Source: Streptomyces sp. NBC_00237 (lineage in GTDB: Bacteria; Actinomycetota; Actinomycetes; Streptomycetales; Streptomycetaceae). From it: DNA of 64,000 bases. The position numbers were made by a program, and so were the translations under genes. The stretch lies in contig NZ_JAPEMT010000001.1 in the NCBI RefSeq assembly GCF_026342435.1, positions 1,544,501 through 1,608,500 of the forward strand. Direction: 5' to 3'. A model generated the notes under the pieces. It saw only the letters and a program-made list of their open reading frames with translations, ran no database searches and was not told the origin of the DNA. Below, one piece after another: positions 52,134-61,466 of the stretch (position 1 is the first letter of the stretch; every line of letters begins with the position of its first letter).

Positions 52134-53570
52134 CTAGTTGCGGGCCTTCGCCAGCTTCTGCCGTACGAGACCGAGGACGATCAGGAACACCGTCAGGCCG
52201 CCCGTCCCGGCGAGCTGGAGACGTGTGTCGGGCTGGCGCAGCATCAGGACGAAGATGACCGCCATGCCCGCCAGCGCCACCCAGGTCAGGTACGGGAACA
52301 GCCACATCCGTACGACCAGCTTCTCCGGAGTCTCACGCTCCGTGCGGCGGCGCAGGATCAGCTGGGAGACCGCGATGAAGATCCAGACGACCAGGATCAG
52401 CGCGCCGATCATGTTCAGCAGCCAGGGGAAGACCTTGTCCGGGCTGATCCAGCTGAGGGCCACGCACACGAAGCCGAAGACCGACGAACACAGGACCGCG
52501 ACGCGCGGCACCCCGCCGGACAGCTTCCCGAGGAAGGCCGGGCCCTGACCGCGCGAGACCAGCGAGTACGCCATGCGGGAGGAGCCGTAGATGTTGGCGT
52601 TCATGGCGGAGAGGAGAGCGGCCAGGACGATCACGTTCATGATCTGACCGGCCGCCGGGATGCCCAGGTGGTCGAGGGTGGCGACGTACGGGCCGATCGA
52701 GGCGACCTTCGGGTCGTCCCACGGGACCAGGGTGACGACGACCGCCATGGAGCCGATGTAGAAGATCGCGATGCGCCACATCGCGGTACGGACCGCCCTG
52801 GCGACGCCCTGCACCGGGTGCTCGGACTCCGCCGCCGCGATGGTGACCGTCTCCAGGCCGCCGTACGCGAAGACCGAGGCCAGCAGGCCGATGATCAGGC
52901 CCTCGCTGCCGTTGGGGAAGAAGCCGCCGTCACCGGTGAGGTTGGTGAGGCCGGGGGCCGCGGTGTCGCTGCCGGGCAGGACGCCGAAGATGGCCAGCAG
53001 GCCGATGATCAGGAAGAGCGAGATCGCGCCGACCTTCAGCGCCGCGAACCAGAACTCGAACTCGCCGAAGTTCTTCACCGCCGCCAGGTTCGTGGCCAGG
53101 AAGATCACCATGAACAGCGCCACCCACGCCCACTGCGGGGACCCCGGGAACCAGCCCTGCATGATCTTCGCCGCGCCGATGCCCTCCAGGCCCACCGCCA
53201 CACAGAGCAGGAACCAGAACGCCCAGCCCGCCGTGAAGCCCGCCCACGGGCCGATCGCCCGCTCGGCGTGCGCGGAGAACGAACCCGAGCTCGGGTTCGC
53301 CGCCGACATCTCGCCCAGCATCCGCATCACCAGCATGACGAGCAGGCCGGATATCGCGTACGCGATGACGATGGAGGGGCCCGCGGCGGCGATGCCCGCG
53401 CCCGAACCCACGAAGAGCCCGGCGCCGATCACCCCGCCGAGGGCGATCATGGAGAGGTGCCGCTGCTTGAGGCCGTGTCCGAGTGTGCCGTCGGAGGCGG
53501 GAGTGCCGTCGGAGGTCGGTGGGGCGTCGGTGGTCTGTGGCGTCGGCGGGGGCGCGGAGGTCCGAGACAT
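52134..53570 (-). CDS. APC-family amino-acid permease (1)
   Basis: Amino-acid/proton symporter of 478 residues with twelve spans. GGVIGAGLFVGSGAGI is the conserved TM1 substrate-binding loop of the APC/AAT family. The first 40 residues are cytoplasmic, Pro/Thr-rich and repetitive (SDGTPASDGT). It is most like GABA/proline/aromatic permeases; specificity unknown. ATG 53570 gives the family's usual N-terminus. Tandem with a second permease upstream. Confidence 0.88.
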   Translation of the reverse strand: MSRTSAPPPTPQTTDAPPTSDGTPASDGTLGHGLKQRHLSMIALGGVIGAGLFVGSGAGIAAAGPSIVIAYAISGLLVMLVMRMLGEMSAANPSSGSFSAHAERAIGPWAGFTAGWAFWFLLCVAVGLEGIGAAKIMQGWFPGSPQWAWVALFMVIFLATNLAAVKNFGEFEFWFAALKVGAISLFLIIGLLAIFGVLPGSDTAAPGLTNLTGDGGFFPNGSEGLIIGLLASVFAYGGLETVTIAAAESEHPVQGVARAVRTAMWRIAIFYIGSMAVVVTLVPWDDPKVASIGPYVATLDHLGIPAAGQIMNVIVLAALLSAMNANIYGSSRMAYSLVSRGQGPAFLGKLSGGVPRVAVLCSSVFGFVCVALSWISPDKVFPWLLNMIGALILVVWIFIAVSQLILRRRTERETPEKLVVRMWLFPYLTWVALAGMAVIFVLMLRQPDTRLQLAGTGGLTVFLIVLGLVRQKLAKARN

Positions 53571-53774
53571 GGGCGTGCCCTGTTCACTAGCTGAGACGGT
53601 GGGGGAGCGAGCTGCGAGTGGCTCACAGTCTCGGTACGTCACCGCTCAGAGGGAACCGTCGACCGCTATACGGACACCACGCTCACACACCGTGAAAATC
53701 CGCGCACGCCTCGCGCGCAACTCCCGCACCCCCTCCCGCGACGCCCGCCCCGCACCCCTCGCGGCTCCCGCCCC

Positions 53775-53814
53775 ACACCCCCACACCCCCACACCCCCAC
53801 ACCCCCACACCCCC
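53775..53814. repeat. 8-bp microsatellite ACACCCCC
   Basis: Five perfect copies of ACACCCCC in the 259-bp gap between the two permeases. No promoter or terminator stem is clear in the gap apart from this. Confidence 0.9.
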
Positions 53815-53829
53815 GCGCCCCACCCCGCC

Positions 53830-55215
53830 TCAGGCGCGCTTGGCCCGGAACTCCCGTACCAGCGCCACCAGCAGCACCAGCGCCGTCGCCCCCGCCGACC
53901 ACAGAAGCTGCGGCCGGGCCGTGTCGTCGAGCAGCATCAGGACCAGGACGACACCCATCGCGGCCAGCGCCGCCCAGGTCAGATACGGGAACGCCCACAT
54001 CTTCAGCGTCAGCCGCTCCGGCATCTCACGCTCGATGCGCCGCCGCAGCTTCAGCTGCGAGACCGCGATCAGCCCCCACACGAACAGCAGCACCGCGCCG
54101 ACCGCGTTGAGCATGTACAGGAAGACCGTGTCGGGCCACAGCAGATTGAGGACGACCGAGAGGAACCCGAAGGCGACCGAGGCGAGCACGGCCCGGCGCG
54201 GCACCCCGCCCCCGCTGACCTTCAGCAGCCCCTTCGGCGCCTCGCCGCGCTCGGCCAGCGAGAAGACCATGCGGGACGAGCCGTACAGATTGGCGTTCAG
54301 CGCCGAGAGCAGCGCCACGAACACCACGATGTTCATGATGGTCCCCGCCGCCGGAATGCCGATCCGGTCGAGCACGGCGACGTACGGGCTCAGCCCCGGC
54401 GTCATCGAGTCCCACGGCAGCAACGTCACGATGACCAGCATCGAGCCGACGTAGAAGAACAGGATGCGGAAGACCGCACTGCGCACGGCACGCCCGACCG
54501 CGCGGGCCGGGTCGTCCGTCTCGGCGGCGGCGATCGTGACGACCTCCAGGCCGCCGAACGCGAAGACGACCGCGAGGACGCCGGAGATCACGCCGGACGC
54601 CCCGTTCGGGAAGAAGCCGCCGTCACCGGTCAGGTTCGCCAGACCGATCGGTTCCGTGTCGGGGAGGAGCCCGAAGATCGCGAGCACGCCCAGCGCCAGG
54701 AACAACACGATCGCGCCAACCTTCAGCGCCGCGAACCAGAACTCGAACTCGCCGAAGTTCTTCACAGCCGCCAGGTTGGCGAGCGTGAAGACCACCATGA
54801 AGATCAGCACCCAGGCCCACTGAGGCACCCCGGGCGCCCACCCGTTCGCGATCTTCGCCGCTCCCGTGGCCTCCACCGCCAGCACCACGACCAGCAGGAA
54901 CCAGTACAGCCAGCCCACACTGAACCCGGCCCACCGGCCGAGCGCCCGTTCCGCGTGCACCGAGAACGAGCCCGAAGCGGGCATCGCCGCCGACAGTTCC
55001 CCGAGCATCCGCATCACCAGCATCGCGATGGCGCCCGCGATGAGATACGAGAGCACGATCCCCGGCCCCGCGACCGCGATGCCCGCGCCCGAGCCCACGA
55101 AGAGCCCCGCGCCGATCACCCCGCCGAGGCCGAGCATCGTCAGATGGCGCTGCTTGAGCCCGGCGGACAGGGGCTCCTTCTGGTCAAGCGGATCTCGTAC
55201 GGCCTGGTCGTGCAT
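53830..55215 (-). CDS. APC-family amino-acid permease (2)
   Basis: Amino-acid permease of 461 residues with twelve spans, a paralogue of the product of 52134-53570. Shared blocks such as AAVKNFGEFEFWFAALKVGAI and TNLTGDGGFFPNG (here ANLTGDGGFFPNG) show a recent tandem duplication. GGVIGAGLFVGSGAGI is in TM1. ATG 55215 is chosen because the family N-terminus begins there. The upstream gap has a Crp-like palindrome. Confidence 0.88.
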   Translation of the reverse strand: MHDQAVRDPLDQKEPLSAGLKQRHLTMLGLGGVIGAGLFVGSGAGIAVAGPGIVLSYLIAGAIAMLVMRMLGELSAAMPASGSFSVHAERALGRWAGFSVGWLYWFLLVVVLAVEATGAAKIANGWAPGVPQWAWVLIFMVVFTLANLAAVKNFGEFEFWFAALKVGAIVLFLALGVLAIFGLLPDTEPIGLANLTGDGGFFPNGASGVISGVLAVVFAFGGLEVVTIAAAETDDPARAVGRAVRSAVFRILFFYVGSMLVIVTLLPWDSMTPGLSPYVAVLDRIGIPAAGTIMNIVVFVALLSALNANLYGSSRMVFSLAERGEAPKGLLKVSGGGVPRRAVLASVAFGFLSVVLNLLWPDTVFLYMLNAVGAVLLFVWGLIAVSQLKLRRRIEREMPERLTLKMWAFPYLTWAALAAMGVVLVLMLLDDTARPQLLWSAGATALVLLVALVREFRAKRA

Positions 55216-55338
55216 GACGCTCGTGCTCTCGAAGGACCGTGGAGCAGGGCTCGACGGTCGCGGGATTTTGGCGGGACCCCACAGTGTCTCCTCACCGAAC
55301 CTCACCGCGCAAAAGGGACCTATCTCTCTTCGTCGCCA

Positions 55339-55352
55339 GTGACGCGCGTCAC
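55339..55352. promoter_or_regulatory. Crp-like palindrome
   Basis: GTGACGCGCGTCAC is a perfect 14-bp palindrome fitting GTG-N6-GNCAC, the motif I recall for Streptomyces Crp. It lies 124 bp before permease 2 and 150 bp before bioY, which are divergent. Confidence 0.5.
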
Positions 55353-55501
55353 GCCTGCGTCAGCTGGCCTTCAGGGCTTTGTACGAAGTCCACCAAGCCC
55401 CTGTTCCCGGCTTTGTCGGCGCTCTAGGGTGATCCGGCGACGGCCCCCGGGTTAACGTCGCCATGTCCCTGACTGCCCCCCTTCTTCACCGCGGAGTCCC
55501 G

Positions 55502-56086
55502 ATGAGCACTGCTGCCGTAACCACCCGCCCCGGCGCGGTCCTTGCCGACCTGCTTCCGGCCACTCGCGTACGAGACATCGCACTCGTCGTCGGCGGCGCG
55601 GCGCTCACCGGCATCGCCGCCCAGATAGCGATCCCGGTCCCGGGCACCCCGGTCCCGGTCACCGGTCAGACCTTCGCCGCGCTCCTCGTCGGCACGGCCT
55701 TCGGCGCCCGCCGGGGCTTCCTCGCCCTCGCGCTGTACGCCGTGGTGGGCATGGCGGGCGTGCCGTGGTTCCAGAACGGCACGTCGGGCCCCGGCGGCGC
55801 GTCCTTCGGTTACGTCATCGGCATGCTGCTCGCCGCCACCGCGGTCGGCGCGCTGGCCCGGCGCGGCGGCGACCGCTCGATGCTGCGCACGGCGGGCACG
55901 ATGGTCGTCGGCTCCGCGATCATCTACGCGGTCGGCGTCCCGTACCTGATGGCCGCGACCGGCATGAACCTTTCCGCCGCGCTCGCCGCAGGCGTGGTCC
56001 CCTTCCTGATCGGCGACGCCCTGAAGGCGGCCCTGGCGATGGGCGCGCTCCCGACCGCCTGGAAGCTCGTGGGCCGCAAGGGCTGA
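55502..56086 (+). CDS. bioY: Biotin transporter BioY
   Basis: Membrane S-component for biotin uptake, 194 residues, six spans. QIAIPVPGTPVPVTGQTFAALLVG is the BioY signature region (positions about 40-65), and GPGGASFGYVIG follows. No bioM/bioN energy-coupling genes are nearby, so it uses a shared ECF module or works alone. ATG 55502 follows GGAG. No biotin-regulator site was recognised. Confidence 0.92.
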   Translation: MSTAAVTTRPGAVLADLLPATRVRDIALVVGGAALTGIAAQIAIPVPGTPVPVTGQTFAALLVGTAFGARRGFLALALYAVVGMAGVPWFQNGTSGPGGASFGYVIGMLLAATAVGALARRGGDRSMLRTAGTMVVGSAIIYAVGVPYLMAATGMNLSAALAAGVVPFLIGDALKAALAMGALPTAWKLVGRKG

Positions 56087-56116
56087 CGCCGTACGGCTTC
56101 GCCCGTACGGAGTGGA

Positions 56117-56148
56117 GGAAGGGCCCCGGTGAAGACCGGGGCCCTTCC
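56117..56148. terminator. Bidirectional hairpin after bioY
   Basis: GGAAGGGCCCCGGT (56117-56130) pairs exactly with ACCGGGGCCCTTCC (56135-56148), loop GAAG, between convergent genes. Confidence 0.85.
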
Positions 56149-56191
56149 TTCGTACGCGGCTCACCGAGCGCGCACTCAGTGTTCACTGAGC

Positions 56192-56980
56192 TCAGTGGGA
56201 GGACACCCGGTCCCGCCGCGACCACCAGAACCCGACGCCCCCGGCGGCGAGCAGCAGCCCGCCGGCGATGCCGAGCGGCAGTGCGTCGGAGCCGACACCG
56301 GTGCGCGGCAGCCCGCCGGGCTTGCCGGGCTTACCGGGCTTGCTCGTGCCCGGCGAGGGGGACGCCGGAGCCGGTTCGTCCGGACCGAACGGCACGTTCG
56401 CCGTCCCCAGCAGCAGCGGGGTGTCCGGGGCGTTCGGCGTCGGCTTCGAGGTGCCGAAGTCGACCGGACCCTGCTGCCACAGCAGCTTCTCGCTGGTGCC
56501 CTCGGTCACCGGCAGGCAGATCTTGCCCTTCTTCTTGAGGTCGAAGGTCGCGTCGACGGCGTACGACTTCGACGCGCCCGCGGCGAGGTCGGCGACGATG
56601 CAGGCGAACCCGCTGTTCGAACCCTTCGGCAGCTTGTCGGCCGGGATCGGCACGCAGCCCTGGGCGGCGTCGACCTTCAGACCGTCGAAGCCGACGACGG
56701 CCATGGTGATCTGGCCGGTCGCCTTGCTGCCCTTGTTCGCCACTGTCGCGGTGATTTTTGTCTTTCCGGTTTTGTTGTCGACCGAAATCTTTTCGGGAAG
56801 TTCGGTTGAGATCTTCAGATCCGCAGGAGCGCTGGGGCCGGGGGTCCCGCCCTCGCTGCTGCCGGGCGTCGGATCGGCGGCGAACGCCGCGGTCGGCAAA
56901 AGGAGAACGGACGCGGCTGCGACCGCGAGACAAGATCCGGCGCGCTTGCCAATGATCTCTTTCCCGATCTTTTCGAGCAT
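56192..56980 (-). CDS. LPxTG-anchored cell-surface protein
   Basis: Secreted protein of 262 residues. Signal peptide 1-34 (SCLAVAAASVLLLPTAAFAA); a beta-rich domain with two Cys (GCVPIP, FACIV), likely a disulfide; a Pro/Ser/Lys spacer with KPGKPGKPGG; then the sortase signal LPRTG, a hydrophobic stretch and WWSRRDR at the end. It should be linked to the cell wall by a sortase. Function unknown. It is divergent from the membrane kinase, with a 146-bp gap. Confidence 0.85.
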   Translation of the reverse strand: MLEKIGKEIIGKRAGSCLAVAAASVLLLPTAAFAADPTPGSSEGGTPGPSAPADLKISTELPEKISVDNKTGKTKITATVANKGSKATGQITMAVVGFDGLKVDAAQGCVPIPADKLPKGSNSGFACIVADLAAGASKSYAVDATFDLKKKGKICLPVTEGTSEKLLWQQGPVDFGTSKPTPNAPDTPLLLGTANVPFGPDEPAPASPSPGTSKPGKPGKPGGLPRTGVGSDALPLGIAGGLLLAAGGVGFWWSRRDRVSSH

Positions 56981-57126
56981 TTCCCAGCCCCCTTATTCTG
57001 GCAGCGTCGGCTGAAGCGTCGGCTGTACATGCAGGAGTACCACAAGATTGCGTCCAACTGTGATGCAATGGTGGGAAGTTAATGCTTCTGTCCTGGTCGC
57101 AGCAGGCGCTGGGGAGGGGGACGGGA

Positions 57127-59697
57127 ATGCCGGGCTATACGAGTGGCGGGATGCAGGGGTTATTGATCGCCGGTCGTTACCGGTTGGGGCAGACGATAGG
57201 CCAGGGTGGCATGGGGCGCGTGTGGCGTGCTTATGACGAGATCCTGGACCGCGCCGTCGCCGTAAAAGAAATGCGCATGGACGGACTGGATGCAGAGGAC
57301 ACCCGAATTCGCCGGGAAAGGACTTTGCGGGAAGCGCGGGCCACAGCACGTATAGACCACCCGAATGTCGTTCGGGTGTACGACGTCGCCGACGAGGGCG
57401 AACGCCTGTGGATCGTGATGGAACTGGTCGATTCCCGCTCCCTGGAGCAACTCCTGGTCGAGGACGGACCGGTGTCACCACGGGAGGCGGCCCGGATCGG
57501 GCTGGGGGTGACGGCGGCCCTGCGCGAGGTGCACGCGCGCGGAGTCCTGCACCGCGACATCAAGCCGGGCAACGTCCTGCTGGGCCGTGGCAACGACCGC
57601 GTCGTCCTCACCGACTTCGGCATCGCCGCCATCCAGAACACCACCGCCCTCACGATCGTCGGCATGCTGGTCGGCTCCCCGGACTACATGGCACCCGAGC
57701 GCGTCGGCGGCCGTCCGCAGGGCGCCCCCTCCGACCTGTGGTCCCTCGGCGCCACCCTCTGTGCGGCCGTCGCCGGTACGTCCCCCTTCACCCGCCCCAC
57801 CACCATGGCCACCCTCCACGCCGTCCTGTACGAGGAGCCGGACCTACCGCCCGAGGCGAGGGAGCTGGCCCCTGTCCTGGCCGCCCTCCTGGCCAAGGAG
57901 CCGGAAGCCCGCCCCACCGTGGAGGAGCTTCACGCCGCCCTGACGGCGGTCCTGCTCCCGTCCCGTACGCCGACCCTGGTGGAACCGGGCCCGATCCGGC
58001 CGACGCCGGTGCCTCCTCTGCCGTCGATGCCTCCTGTGCCTCCGGTGCCTCCGTCGGAGGAGCCTCAGGAACCACCGGAACCCCGCCACGAGCCGACCCG
58101 GGTGGACCCGAGCCCGGCGACCCCGCCGGAACCCGCGCCGGAGCCGGAACCCGAACCCGAGCCCGAACCCGAGCCGGAACGCCCGTCCGCACCGGAGCCC
58201 GTCGCCGGGGGCGATCGGCGCACCGACACCACCGAACTCCGGGTCCCGCCGACCGGGACGCGCAGCGCGCCCGAGTCCGTGACGCGTCGGCCCACAGGAG
58301 GCGAGCCCGGCAGGGCCACGGGGGAGCAACAGACGGAGGAAGCACCCGCGGCTCCGGCAGGGCAGACACCAGCAGAGGAAGCGCTAGCAGAGGAAGCACC
58401 AGCAGGGGAGACACCAGCAGAGGAGCCAGGGGCGGAGCACACACCCGGCGCGTCCACGGGAGCCCCAGCCCCCACGCCACAGCACCAGGGCCGAGGCGTA
58501 CGTTTCCGCCGCCGCCCGGGACTCCGAGGCCCTACGGCGACCTCCCTCAGCATCACCCCCACCGACCGCGTCGAAGCCGAAGCCGCGCCAGAAGCCGAAG
58601 CCGAGCCCGAAGCCAAAGCCAAAGCCGAGACCGAGGTCAACGCAGAGGCGGAGGTCGAAGCCCCCGACACCGTCCGCCCCTCGCCCACCCCAGAAGACCA
58701 GCCGCCCCGCACCTACAGCCCCACCCACTTCACCCCACCCGCCACCACGCCCGCCGAGGAAACCCCCGCCCCCTCACCCGACGCCTCAGCCCCTGCCCCG
58801 GCCACACCTCCGCCCCCGGACCGGGAGCCCACTCAGGCCGCCCCGCAGTCCCCGGACACCACGACGCCCCCGAACACCCCCACGGCTCCGGAAACAGAAG
58901 AGGCTCCGGAGGCAACAACTGCCACCGGAGCCACAAAGAGCCCAGAAATCACCGAGAACACAGAGGGCGCGGAGAGCACCGAGAGCACCGAGAGCACCGA
59001 GAGCCCAGCGGTCGCAACGGCCCCGGAGCCCGAAACCCCGGACACCCCACTCGTCCTCACCCGCGACCCCGTCCCACCCCCACCCTCCCCGCGCCCCAGA
59101 ACCCGCCGCCCCCTCCTCGCGGCAGCCGCCGGAGTCGTCGTGGCCACGGGCATCGGTCTGGCCCTCGTACTGAGCCAGGAGAGCCCCAGCCAGAAGGCCG
59201 CCAACCCCGGTTCGAGTCCGAGCGCGAGCCCGCCCCCGACCGTCGCCGGAACGGCCCGCCCGCCCACCGGTGCCGCCCGGCCCGGAGCGCGTAACGAGAC
59301 CGGATTCTCCTGGGTGCCGCCCTCCGGCTGGAGGCGCAGCGCCAAGAACCCGGCCAACGTGCACTACCACTCGCCGGACGGCAGCCAGGAGATCGCCGCC
59401 GCGTACACGCTCGCGCAGGGGGAGGACCTGCTGACGCAGTGGGAGGCGTTCGAGCGGGAGTCGCGCGACGTGCAGGACTACCAGAAGATCCGGCTGGAGC
59501 GGACGACCTTCCAGGGGCGGCCCGCCGTCATCTGGGAGTACACCTACGCCGAGGGGGGCGCGCCCCGTCAGGGCCGTCAGGTCGGCTTCAACGCGGGCGG
59601 GAAGTCGTACCAGCTCAACGTCTGGTTCAAGACACCCGCCCGCACCGAAGCGTTCCAGAACTACGAGCGGGTCACCGAGTCCTTCGAACCGCTCTGA
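57127..59697 (+). CDS. Membrane serine/threonine kinase with long repetitive linker
   Basis: Receptor-type kinase of 856 residues. Kinase domain about 16-275 with GQGGMGRV, VAVKE, HRDIKPGN, LTDFGIAA and GSPDYMAPE, all active-site residues intact. A long acidic and Pro-rich linker (about 290-660) holds EPEPEP, EEAPAGETPAEE and TESTESTES runs. One span (LLAAAAGVVVATGIGLALVL, about 673-692) is followed by an extracytoplasmic C-terminal domain (about 730-856; no PASTA repeats) ending in ERVTESFEPL. ATG 57127 is chosen for GGAGGGGGA upstream. The external domain may sense an unknown cell-wall or envelope signal. Confidence 0.9.
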   Translation: MPGYTSGGMQGLLIAGRYRLGQTIGQGGMGRVWRAYDEILDRAVAVKEMRMDGLDAEDTRIRRERTLREARATARIDHPNVVRVYDVADEGERLWIVMELVDSRSLEQLLVEDGPVSPREAARIGLGVTAALREVHARGVLHRDIKPGNVLLGRGNDRVVLTDFGIAAIQNTTALTIVGMLVGSPDYMAPERVGGRPQGAPSDLWSLGATLCAAVAGTSPFTRPTTMATLHAVLYEEPDLPPEARELAPVLAALLAKEPEARPTVEELHAALTAVLLPSRTPTLVEPGPIRPTPVPPLPSMPPVPPVPPSEEPQEPPEPRHEPTRVDPSPATPPEPAPEPEPEPEPEPEPERPSAPEPVAGGDRRTDTTELRVPPTGTRSAPESVTRRPTGGEPGRATGEQQTEEAPAAPAGQTPAEEALAEEAPAGETPAEEPGAEHTPGASTGAPAPTPQHQGRGVRFRRRPGLRGPTATSLSITPTDRVEAEAAPEAEAEPEAKAKAETEVNAEAEVEAPDTVRPSPTPEDQPPRTYSPTHFTPPATTPAEETPAPSPDASAPAPATPPPPDREPTQAAPQSPDTTTPPNTPTAPETEEAPEATTATGATKSPEITENTEGAESTESTESTESPAVATAPEPETPDTPLVLTRDPVPPPPSPRPRTRRPLLAAAAGVVVATGIGLALVLSQESPSQKAANPGSSPSASPPPTVAGTARPPTGAARPGARNETGFSWVPPSGWRRSAKNPANVHYHSPDGSQEIAAAYTLAQGEDLLTQWEAFERESRDVQDYQKIRLERTTFQGRPAVIWEYTYAEGGAPRQGRQVGFNAGGKSYQLNVWFKTPARTEAFQNYERVTESFEPL

Positions 59698-59756
59698 CCG
59701 TCAGTCACTCAGGCCGTCAGTCACTCAGGCCGTCAGTCACTCTGACCGTCAGTCAC
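59698..59756. repeat. 16-bp tandem repeat between kinase and permease 3
   Basis: CCGTCAGTCACTCAGG in 3.7 copies (59698-59713, 59714-59729, 59730-59745, 59746-59756). It fills the whole gap between convergent genes, and the last copy contains the permease stop codon. Confidence 0.9.
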
Positions 59757-61203
59757 GGGAAGCGGCCGGGGGAAGGGTGCCGTTGCGCTTCTGCACGACC
59801 TCGCGGATCAGTGCGAAACCGACCACCAGTACGGCGACCAGCAGCGACAGCAGCACCTGCGTGCGCCCGGCGTCGTCGGTCAGCATGTACACCAGCACGA
59901 ACGAGATCATCGCGATCGTCGCCCACGTCAGGTACGGGAACAGCCACATCTTCACGACCAGCTTCGACGGGTCCTCGCGCAGGATGATCCCGCGCATGCG
60001 CAGCTGCGTGAAGCAGATGACCAGCCAGACGAAGAGCGCGACGGCACCCGACGAGTTCAGCAGGAACTGGAAGACCGTGTCCGGCCACATGTAGTTGAAG
60101 AAGACGGCGACGAAGCCGAAGACGACCGACGACAGGATCGCGATCTGCGGCACGCCCTGCTTGCTGACCTTGGTGAAGGAGCGCGGCGCGTCCCCGCGCT
60201 GGCCGAGCGAGAAGGCCATCCGGGAGGCCGTGTACAGACCCGAGTTCAGGCAGGACAGTACGGCGGTCAGGACGATCACGTTCATGATCTGACCGGCGTG
60301 CGGGATGCCGATGGAGTTCAGCGCGGCGACGTACGAGCCGCCCTCGGCGACCAGCGACTTGTCGTTCCACGGCACCAGCGTCAGGACGACGAAGATCGAG
60401 CCGAGGTAGAAGATGCCGATGCGCCAGATGACGCTGTTGGTGGCCTTGGTGACGGCGCGCTGCGGGTCCTCCGACTCACCGGCGGCGAGCGTGACGATCT
60501 CCGAGCCCATGAAGGAGAAGACCACCATCAGCACACCGGTCAGGATCGCCCCGTACCCCTTGGGGAAGAATCCTCCGGTGTCCGTCAGATGCGCGAGTCC
60601 CGCCCCCGGGTTGTCCGAGCCGGGCAGGATGCCGAAGACGGCCAGCATGCCGATGACGACGAACGCGCCGATCGCGACGACCTTGATCCCCGCGAACCAG
60701 AATTCGAATTCGCCGTACGACGACACCGAGGCGAGGTTGGTGGCCGTCAGCACGAGCATGACGATCAGGGCCCAGCCCCACTGCGGTACCGCCGGAATCC
60801 AGCCCTCCAGGATCTTCGCGCCGGCGGTCGCCTCGACCGCGAGCACGACGACCCAGAAGAACCAGTACAGCCAGCCGATCGAGAAGCCCGCCCAGCGGCC
60901 GAGCGCCTGGTCGGCGTACGCGGAGAAGGACCCGGACGACGGCCGCGCGGCGGCCATCTCGCCGAGCATCCGCATCACGAACACCACCATCGCGCCGACC
61001 AGGGCGTACGACAGCAGGATCGCGGGCCCTGCCGCGGCGATGCCCGCACCGGAGCCCACGAAGAGCCCGGCGCCGATGACGCCGCCGATCGCGATCATGG
61101 ACAGGTGGCGGTTCTTGAGACCGGCCTGGAGGCCGCCGTTGTCCGAGGGGCCGCCGTCGGAGCCTCTGTCCGGCTTCTCCAACTGAGTCGGGTGCGCACT
61201 CAT
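59749..61203 (-). CDS. APC-family amino-acid permease (3)
   Basis: Amino-acid permease of 484 residues, twelve spans, with GGVIGAGLFVGSGAGI in TM1. It is less like permeases 1 and 2 (PYGEFEFWFAGIKVVAIG-type block with SSYGEF in place of KNFGEF) and closer to the GABA/ProY branch. ATG 61203 with GAGG about 7 nt upstream. The upstream region carries two TetR-type palindromes. Confidence 0.88.
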   Translation of the reverse strand: MSAHPTQLEKPDRGSDGGPSDNGGLQAGLKNRHLSMIAIGGVIGAGLFVGSGAGIAAAGPAILLSYALVGAMVVFVMRMLGEMAAARPSSGSFSAYADQALGRWAGFSIGWLYWFFWVVVLAVEATAGAKILEGWIPAVPQWGWALIVMLVLTATNLASVSSYGEFEFWFAGIKVVAIGAFVVIGMLAVFGILPGSDNPGAGLAHLTDTGGFFPKGYGAILTGVLMVVFSFMGSEIVTLAAGESEDPQRAVTKATNSVIWRIGIFYLGSIFVVLTLVPWNDKSLVAEGGSYVAALNSIGIPHAGQIMNVIVLTAVLSCLNSGLYTASRMAFSLGQRGDAPRSFTKVSKQGVPQIAILSSVVFGFVAVFFNYMWPDTVFQFLLNSSGAVALFVWLVICFTQLRMRGIILREDPSKLVVKMWLFPYLTWATIAMISFVLVYMLTDDAGRTQVLLSLLVAVLVVGFALIREVVQKRNGTLPPAASRD

Positions 61204-61263
61204 GCACAAACCTCATTCGTTACTTCGGGCACGTCTTCGGGCCGCAGGTCATGACACCCGGTG

Positions 61264-61299
61264 CAGACGATCGGTCTGCCTCACAGACCGTTCGGTCTG
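61264..61299. promoter_or_regulatory. Two adjacent TetR-type palindromes
   Basis: CAGACGATCGGTCTG (61264-61278) and CAGACCGTTCGGTCTG (61284-61299), five bases apart. The second is an inverted repeat with perfect 7-bp arms; the first lacks one base. They lie 61-96 bp before permease 3 on the minus strand. No TetR gene is in the window. Confidence 0.6.
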
Positions 61300-61330
61300 C
61301 CGAGCCTCCGCATTCAAGCCGAGCCCGAAG

Positions 61331-61357
61331 CGATCCGGAAGGTCTGATTCCGGATCG
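61331..61357. promoter_or_regulatory. Inverted repeat CGATCCGGAA/TTCCGGATCG
   Basis: Perfect 10-bp arms around a 7-nt loop, 110 bp before rpiB. It could be an operator or a stem. GTACGGAC/GTCCGTAC repeats follow at about 61360-61392. Confidence 0.5.
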
Positions 61358-61466
61358 TTGTACGGACGAAGGCCCCGGATGTACGTCCGTACGTCCCGAA
61401 TGACGAGCGACCAAGGTCCTTACCCCGATGCGCCCTACCCCGCGCGGCGCATGCCACACTCGTCCC

